6,621 nucleotides of DNA from Candidatus Kerfeldbacteria bacterium. Its GTDB lineage: Bacteria > Patescibacteriota > Patescibacteriia > SBBC01 > CAIJZX01. The position numbers were made by a program, and so were the translations under genes. Below are positions 3,878-6,621 of this stretch, piece by piece. The stretch is taken from NCBI GenBank assembly GCA_016194465.1, contig JACQBO010000066.1, positions 1-6,621 on the forward strand, written 5' to 3'. The notes under the pieces are model-generated. The model saw nothing but the letters and a program-made list of their open reading frames with translations, made no database searches and had not been told where the DNA came from. How positions within the stretch are numbered: the stretch's first letter is position 1; every line of letters begins with the position of its first letter.

Positions 3878-5689
3878 CTATTTGAGCACCTTCATTGCTT
3901 CTTTAATACCCTCCTCGAACGTGAATCCTCCCTGGTAGGCTTCCTCGAGCCATTTCGGCAACGACCCGAGTAGGAACCGCCGGAACTGTTGCGAGATGAA
4001 GAAGGTCACGCCCAGGTCATCGGCCGAACGGATGTTCCGACCGCGAACCTGTAGCGCCTCGATCATCACCCGCCAGTTACGGATCGCCCAGACGTTGCCA
4101 TTGGTGAATCGACGTTCCTCGAACTGGGTGCCAGGATCGTTCGGACGCGGATAGCCGGGACGAAGCATAAAGATTATCGGCGCAATCTGTTTCGGCAGAT
4201 CAAGCCCTTCTCCATACTGCCTGACCGTGCCAACCAGGACATCGCCAGCGCCGTCTCGGAATTTCGCCGCGACTTCTTTAGCTGGTTTGCCATTGCCATA
4301 ACTTAGCGCTGCGACCTTCTCCTCCTCGCACAGCAGGAGGAATTTCTCGCGTTCTTCGTTAGAGATGACAACAACGAGCGATCGGTGGCCTTTCTTTTTG
4401 AAGGTGTGGCAGGCCTTGGCTACTCGGCGCAGGACCTTGGTTCGGTCTTGCCGGTTCCGCGCTTTTACGGCCAGGTTTGGCGTATCCGTCGGCATGAAGA
4501 TGCGGGTGTTCTTGACTGGGAAGTCCGAGCCGAGAGTGTAAAAGGGCGCCCGTATCCCAGTTTCGTATTCGAACACCTGTTGATTGCCGATCGTTGCGGA
4601 GTAGGCCACCGTCCGCGGTGACAAGATCCGCTCGATAATCGGGGCCACGTAATAAGCCTTGATCACCAGACGGTGCTGCACCTTCTTCTGTTCGCCAATC
4701 TCCTCTTCGTAGTAGGCGTACGTATAGTTCAGCGGTTGTCGACTCTTTTCCGGTACCGAGTATTCAAGCGATCTCATGTATCGTCGCAGGTCGCGGGCGA
4801 TTACCGAGATTTGCTTGAGCACTTCATGCTCGGCCTTCAGGTCGACGGCGTGATCGGCGATCGCCTTGTTCAGCTTTCGCTCGAGCGACGACGTGTCGAT
4901 TTCGTCCAGAAGCTCAATCAGCTCCCGAATCTCAAAGTCTTCGAGCAGGGTACCCCTGTGCGCCGGCTTACGCTTGATGATGTGGATCATCATGTTGGCA
5001 AACCGTTCGAGCTTGGCCGAGGCATCCTCGTCGATCGAGCTCAGCAAGTCGCAAGCGCGCCAGAGATGATAGTCCGTGATCTCGTAGCTGAGAACGCTCC
5101 GGACGACTTCCGCCATTCGGTGTGCTTCATCCAACACTAGTCCTGCGGGCTCCTCCCACTCTTTAGAAAAGAGCTGGGTAAAAAGGTAGAAAGCCATGGT
5201 GCAGACGACAATCTTTGACTGCTTGGCTTGATGCTTCTGCAGGTAATACGGACAAGGCTTTGCCCCAGGGATATTGACCTTCCCTGTCGCTTGGTCGATG
5301 TAGTGATCGCAGCCCGGGCACAAGATTGTCGGGATTTGGTCGGCCCGAATTTCCTGGTCCGGATAGTACAGACAGGGAAACTCTCCGCGGCCGTATGCCG
5401 GGGTCAGGTCGGGGTGTAGCCGGACTACCTGGTCGACGAGCGTCTTGGTCGGGACCACATAGAAAAGTGGTCCTTGTCGCATCTTGGCCATGTCCTTGAG
5501 AAAGGAATAGCCGATAGCGGTTTTACCGGTTCCGGTGGGAAGTTCGAGGGTAACGCGCCCATCGTTTTTCTCGATGAGCTCCGCTGCCTCCACTTGATTT
5601 GGCTTCATTTCCTCGTACTGATTGAACGGAAATGCAGCACAAAGATTGAGTGGACGCGGTAGCTGTTGCCGATGTTTCTGATGCTTCAC
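3878..5689 (-). CDS. XPD/DinG-type iron-sulfur superfamily 2 helicase
   Basis: ATP-dependent DNA helicase of the Rad3/XPD/DinG group, which unwinds DNA 5' to 3' in repair or in removal of structured DNA and R-loops. The 603 aa contain the motif I LPTGTGKT (50-57), four cysteines at 106, 124, 127 and 146 in the place of the family's 4Fe-4S domain, DEAH (187-190), a helical insert with low similarity (about 200-340, the Arch position), SAT in VAYSATIGN (361-369), YGEGLDLP (492-499), and motif VI QVRGRNIR (547-554). The length is close to archaeal XPD and shorter than E. coli DinG. The start is GTG at 5687-5689, chosen for the strong GGGAGG 5 nt upstream and because it keeps the family's FPF...Q motif (20-34); the later ATG at codon 28 would lose it. 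It has its own promoter and probably ends at hairpin 9. The subfamily and substrate cannot be settled from sequence alone. Confidence 0.93.
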   Translation of the reverse strand: MKHQKHRQQLPRPLNLCAAFPFNQYEEMKPNQVEAAELIEKNDGRVTLELPTGTGKTAIGYSFLKDMAKMRQGPLFYVVPTKTLVDQVVRLHPDLTPAYGRGEFPCLYYPDQEIRADQIPTILCPGCDHYIDQATGKVNIPGAKPCPYYLQKHQAKQSKIVVCTMAFYLFTQLFSKEWEEPAGLVLDEAHRMAEVVRSVLSYEITDYHLWRACDLLSSIDEDASAKLERFANMMIHIIKRKPAHRGTLLEDFEIRELIELLDEIDTSSLERKLNKAIADHAVDLKAEHEVLKQISVIARDLRRYMRSLEYSVPEKSRQPLNYTYAYYEEEIGEQKKVQHRLVIKAYYVAPIIERILSPRTVAYSATIGNQQVFEYETGIRAPFYTLGSDFPVKNTRIFMPTDTPNLAVKARNRQDRTKVLRRVAKACHTFKKKGHRSLVVVISNEEREKFLLLCEEEKVAALSYGNGKPAKEVAAKFRDGAGDVLVGTVRQYGEGLDLPKQIAPIIFMLRPGYPRPNDPGTQFEERRFTNGNVWAIRNWRVMIEALQVRGRNIRSADDLGVTFFISQQFRRFLLGSLPKWLEEAYQGGFTFEEGIKEAMKVLK

Positions 5690-5777
5690 TGTTTCCTCCC
5701 CTGGTTGCTTGAACGACGGACAAGTCTGTTTTCGGCCGTGATCTAATCTCCTTTCAATTTGTAAAGATCGTATCCTT

Positions 5778-5806
5778 GCTTTACACTATAAAAAACCGGT
5801 TGTCAA
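5778..5806 (-). promoter_or_regulatory. Promoter of the helicase gene
   Basis: Minus strand: TTGACA (5801-5806), 17-nt spacer, TAAAGC (5778-5783). The leader of about 85 nt contains an additional AAAGGAG motif near 5748-5754 without a suitable start codon after it. Confidence 0.65.
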
Positions 5807-5838
5807 CCCCTTATTACATTCGGTACCGAGAGGAATAC

Positions 5839-5871
5839 AAAAAAAGACCCAGTCCGATACTCTGGACTGGG
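5839..5871 (-). terminator. Intrinsic terminator of the 175-aa gene
   Basis: Minus strand: stem CCCAGTCC/GGACTGGG (5848-5855 with 5864-5871) around AGAGTATC, then TCTTTTTTT. It begins 6 nt past the stop codon. Its loop resembles those of the array hairpins. Confidence 0.9.
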
Positions 5872-5877
5872 CTTGTT

Positions 5878-6405
5878 CTACCTGGAGATCTTCTCGAAGG
5901 TGACCTTGCCGCGGCTGATGGTTACGCCATACCCGTGACGATGGAGCGCCTGGTTCCGGGTCAAGAACTCCTCGACCGCCGCGCCGTGCTCAACGAAATA
6001 GGCCATCAGTTCAGGCAGGGTCGAGCCATCCGGCTTCGCAGCTTTGCTCTCGGCCGGCTTGGTCTTCGACCGCTTTGCCTTGCGACGCTTGGCGGCCTTC
6101 TTGCCGATTGGCCTCGCCGTCTCGCTTGGCTTTGGCGCCGGTTGGGACGTCGTCGCGTTGGGCAGCTTGATCCGCGTGACGGAGAAGAGGCAGACGCGTC
6201 CCTTGCCTTCGACCCGCCGGACCTTCTGGATGTCCTTCGAGCGCTTGAGTGCACCGAACATCGAGGATCCCTGCTTGCCGAAGTGCTTGGTCAGCTGCTG
6301 GCTGACTCCTTCCATCATGAAGCGCAAGCCAGGCTTGCCGTCATCGAACTTCTGGAGAAATTCCAGGGCCCGCTTGGCCTGGGGAGAGCGTTTCGAGCGT
6401 GGCAT
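5878..6405 (-). CDS. Basic protein of unknown function with lysine-rich linker
   Basis: 175 aa, not recognised. Three parts can be seen: an N-terminal region (1-80) of mixed helices and strands ending VCLFSVTRI, loosely like a small winged-helix fold; a low-complexity linker (about 81-126) rich in Lys, Ala, Pro and Ser, including GKKAAKRRKAKRSKTKP; and a compact C-terminal region (127-175) starting STLPELMAYFVEHGAAVEEF. The strong positive charge would suit nucleic-acid binding, which is inference. There is no signal peptide or membrane segment. The ATG at 6403-6405 follows GGAGG by 9 nt. It is a separate unit, with a promoter about 100 nt upstream, a hairpin in the leader, and a strong terminator directly after the stop. 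The helicase gene follows downstream on the same strand with its own promoter. Confidence 0.85.
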   Translation of the reverse strand: MPRSKRSPQAKRALEFLQKFDDGKPGLRFMMEGVSQQLTKHFGKQGSSMFGALKRSKDIQKVRRVEGKGRVCLFSVTRIKLPNATTSQPAPKPSETARPIGKKAAKRRKAKRSKTKPAESKAAKPDGSTLPELMAYFVEHGAAVEEFLTRNQALHRHGYGVTISRGKVTFEKISR

Positions 6406-6433
6406 TGAGACGAACCTCCATTCTTTGGGGTGA

Positions 6434-6454
6434 GGCAGTTACTAAACAACTGCC
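6434..6454 (-). promoter_or_regulatory. Leader hairpin of the 175-aa gene
   Basis: GGCAGTT (6434-6440) and AACTGCC (6448-6454) form a perfect 7-bp stem with a 7-nt loop in the 5' leader, about 16 nt upstream of the GGAGG. It has no T tract, so it is more likely an mRNA structure or a protein-binding site than a terminator. Confidence 0.45.
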
Positions 6455-6500
6455 CGGGTGGTAGGAGCGATAGACGATAATATACGTAGGAACTGGGCCG

Positions 6501-6528
6501 ACCTTAGCATATCTAAAGATTTTGTCAA
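6501..6528 (-). promoter_or_regulatory. Promoter of the 175-aa gene
   Basis: Minus strand: TTGACA (6523-6528), 16-nt spacer, TAAGGT (6501-6506), with TGC just before the -10 box. The stretch GCTAAGGTCG is shared with the promoter of the 206-aa gene. Confidence 0.75.
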
Positions 6529-6551
6529 GGGTGTTCCGAGCGCAGGTAAAG

Positions 6552-6580
6552 AAAAAAGCCAGTGGTGATGAGCCACTGGC
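6552..6580 (-). terminator. Intrinsic terminator of the gene entering from the right edge
   Basis: Minus strand: stem GCCAGTGG/CCACTGGC with loop CTCATCA, then TTTTTTC. It ends a leftward transcript from beyond the window. Confidence 0.9.
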
Positions 6581-6594
6581 CGGTACGAAACGAG

Positions 6595-6621
6595 CTACTT
6601 GTGAACTTTGCCCGAAGGCTT
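6595..6621 (-). CDS. C-terminal end of an unidentified gene, cut by the window edge
   Basis: One - strand frame gives KPSGKVHK and then TAG (6595-6597), 14 nt before the terminator hairpin. The other two frames run through the terminator. Eight codons are too few to identify the product; the position before a strong terminator is the only support. Confidence 0.4.
   Translation of the reverse strand, partial: KPSGKVHK

Noticed and set aside
5523..5723. Small leader peptide upstream of the helicase on the - strand
   Set aside because: The frame overlaps the helicase start, has a TTG start without a spaced ribosome-binding site, and reads as a shadow.
5776..6433. + strand open frames opposite the 175-aa gene
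   Set aside because: They overlap the terminator and coding sequence of the - strand gene, and have no start signals.

Overview
The window looks like a piece of a bacterial chromosome in which a conserved translation operon abuts an accessory segment. On the + strand are the 3' two thirds of infB (initiation factor IF-2) and all of rbfA, 14 nt apart. The style of both proteins and the operon order would fit a Patescibacteria/CPR-type genome, but that placement is an inference of moderate confidence at best. The IF-2 G domain carries about 18 extra residues encoded by a palindromic repeat inserted in frame, in the manner of Rickettsia palindromic elements.

Everything after rbfA that I can support lies on the - strand. 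Reading from the right edge leftward: the last codons and terminator of an unidentified gene; a promoter, leader hairpin, 175-aa lysine-rich protein of unknown function and terminator; a promoter and a 603-aa XPD/DinG-type iron-sulfur helicase with a GTG start; then a noncoding array. A 206-aa protein of unknown function, possibly phage- or plasmid-related, sits inside this array.

The array (about 1931-3785) is the most unusual part. It holds nine hairpins of 26-29 nt, about 124-153 bp apart except where the 206-aa gene intervenes. Their stems differ by compensated changes, while the apical loop keeps an RRAAYAYC-like sequence on the - strand. In the right half (3174-3753), each hairpin is followed on the - strand by a T tract that runs into a TTGACA-like -35 box, with a -10 box 17-18 nt further on. 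This predicts at least four back-to-back small RNA genes of about 100-120 nt, each with its own promoter and intrinsic terminator. The left half (1931-2368) has the same hairpins with weaker promoters and poorer T tracts, as if older or degraded. The last terminator reaches exactly to the rbfA stop codon.

The - strand genes appear to be separate transcription units rather than an operon: nearly every one has its own TTGACA-type promoter, often with a TARGGT -10 box, and a downstream hairpin. No tRNA, rRNA, CRISPR array, integrase or transposase was seen.
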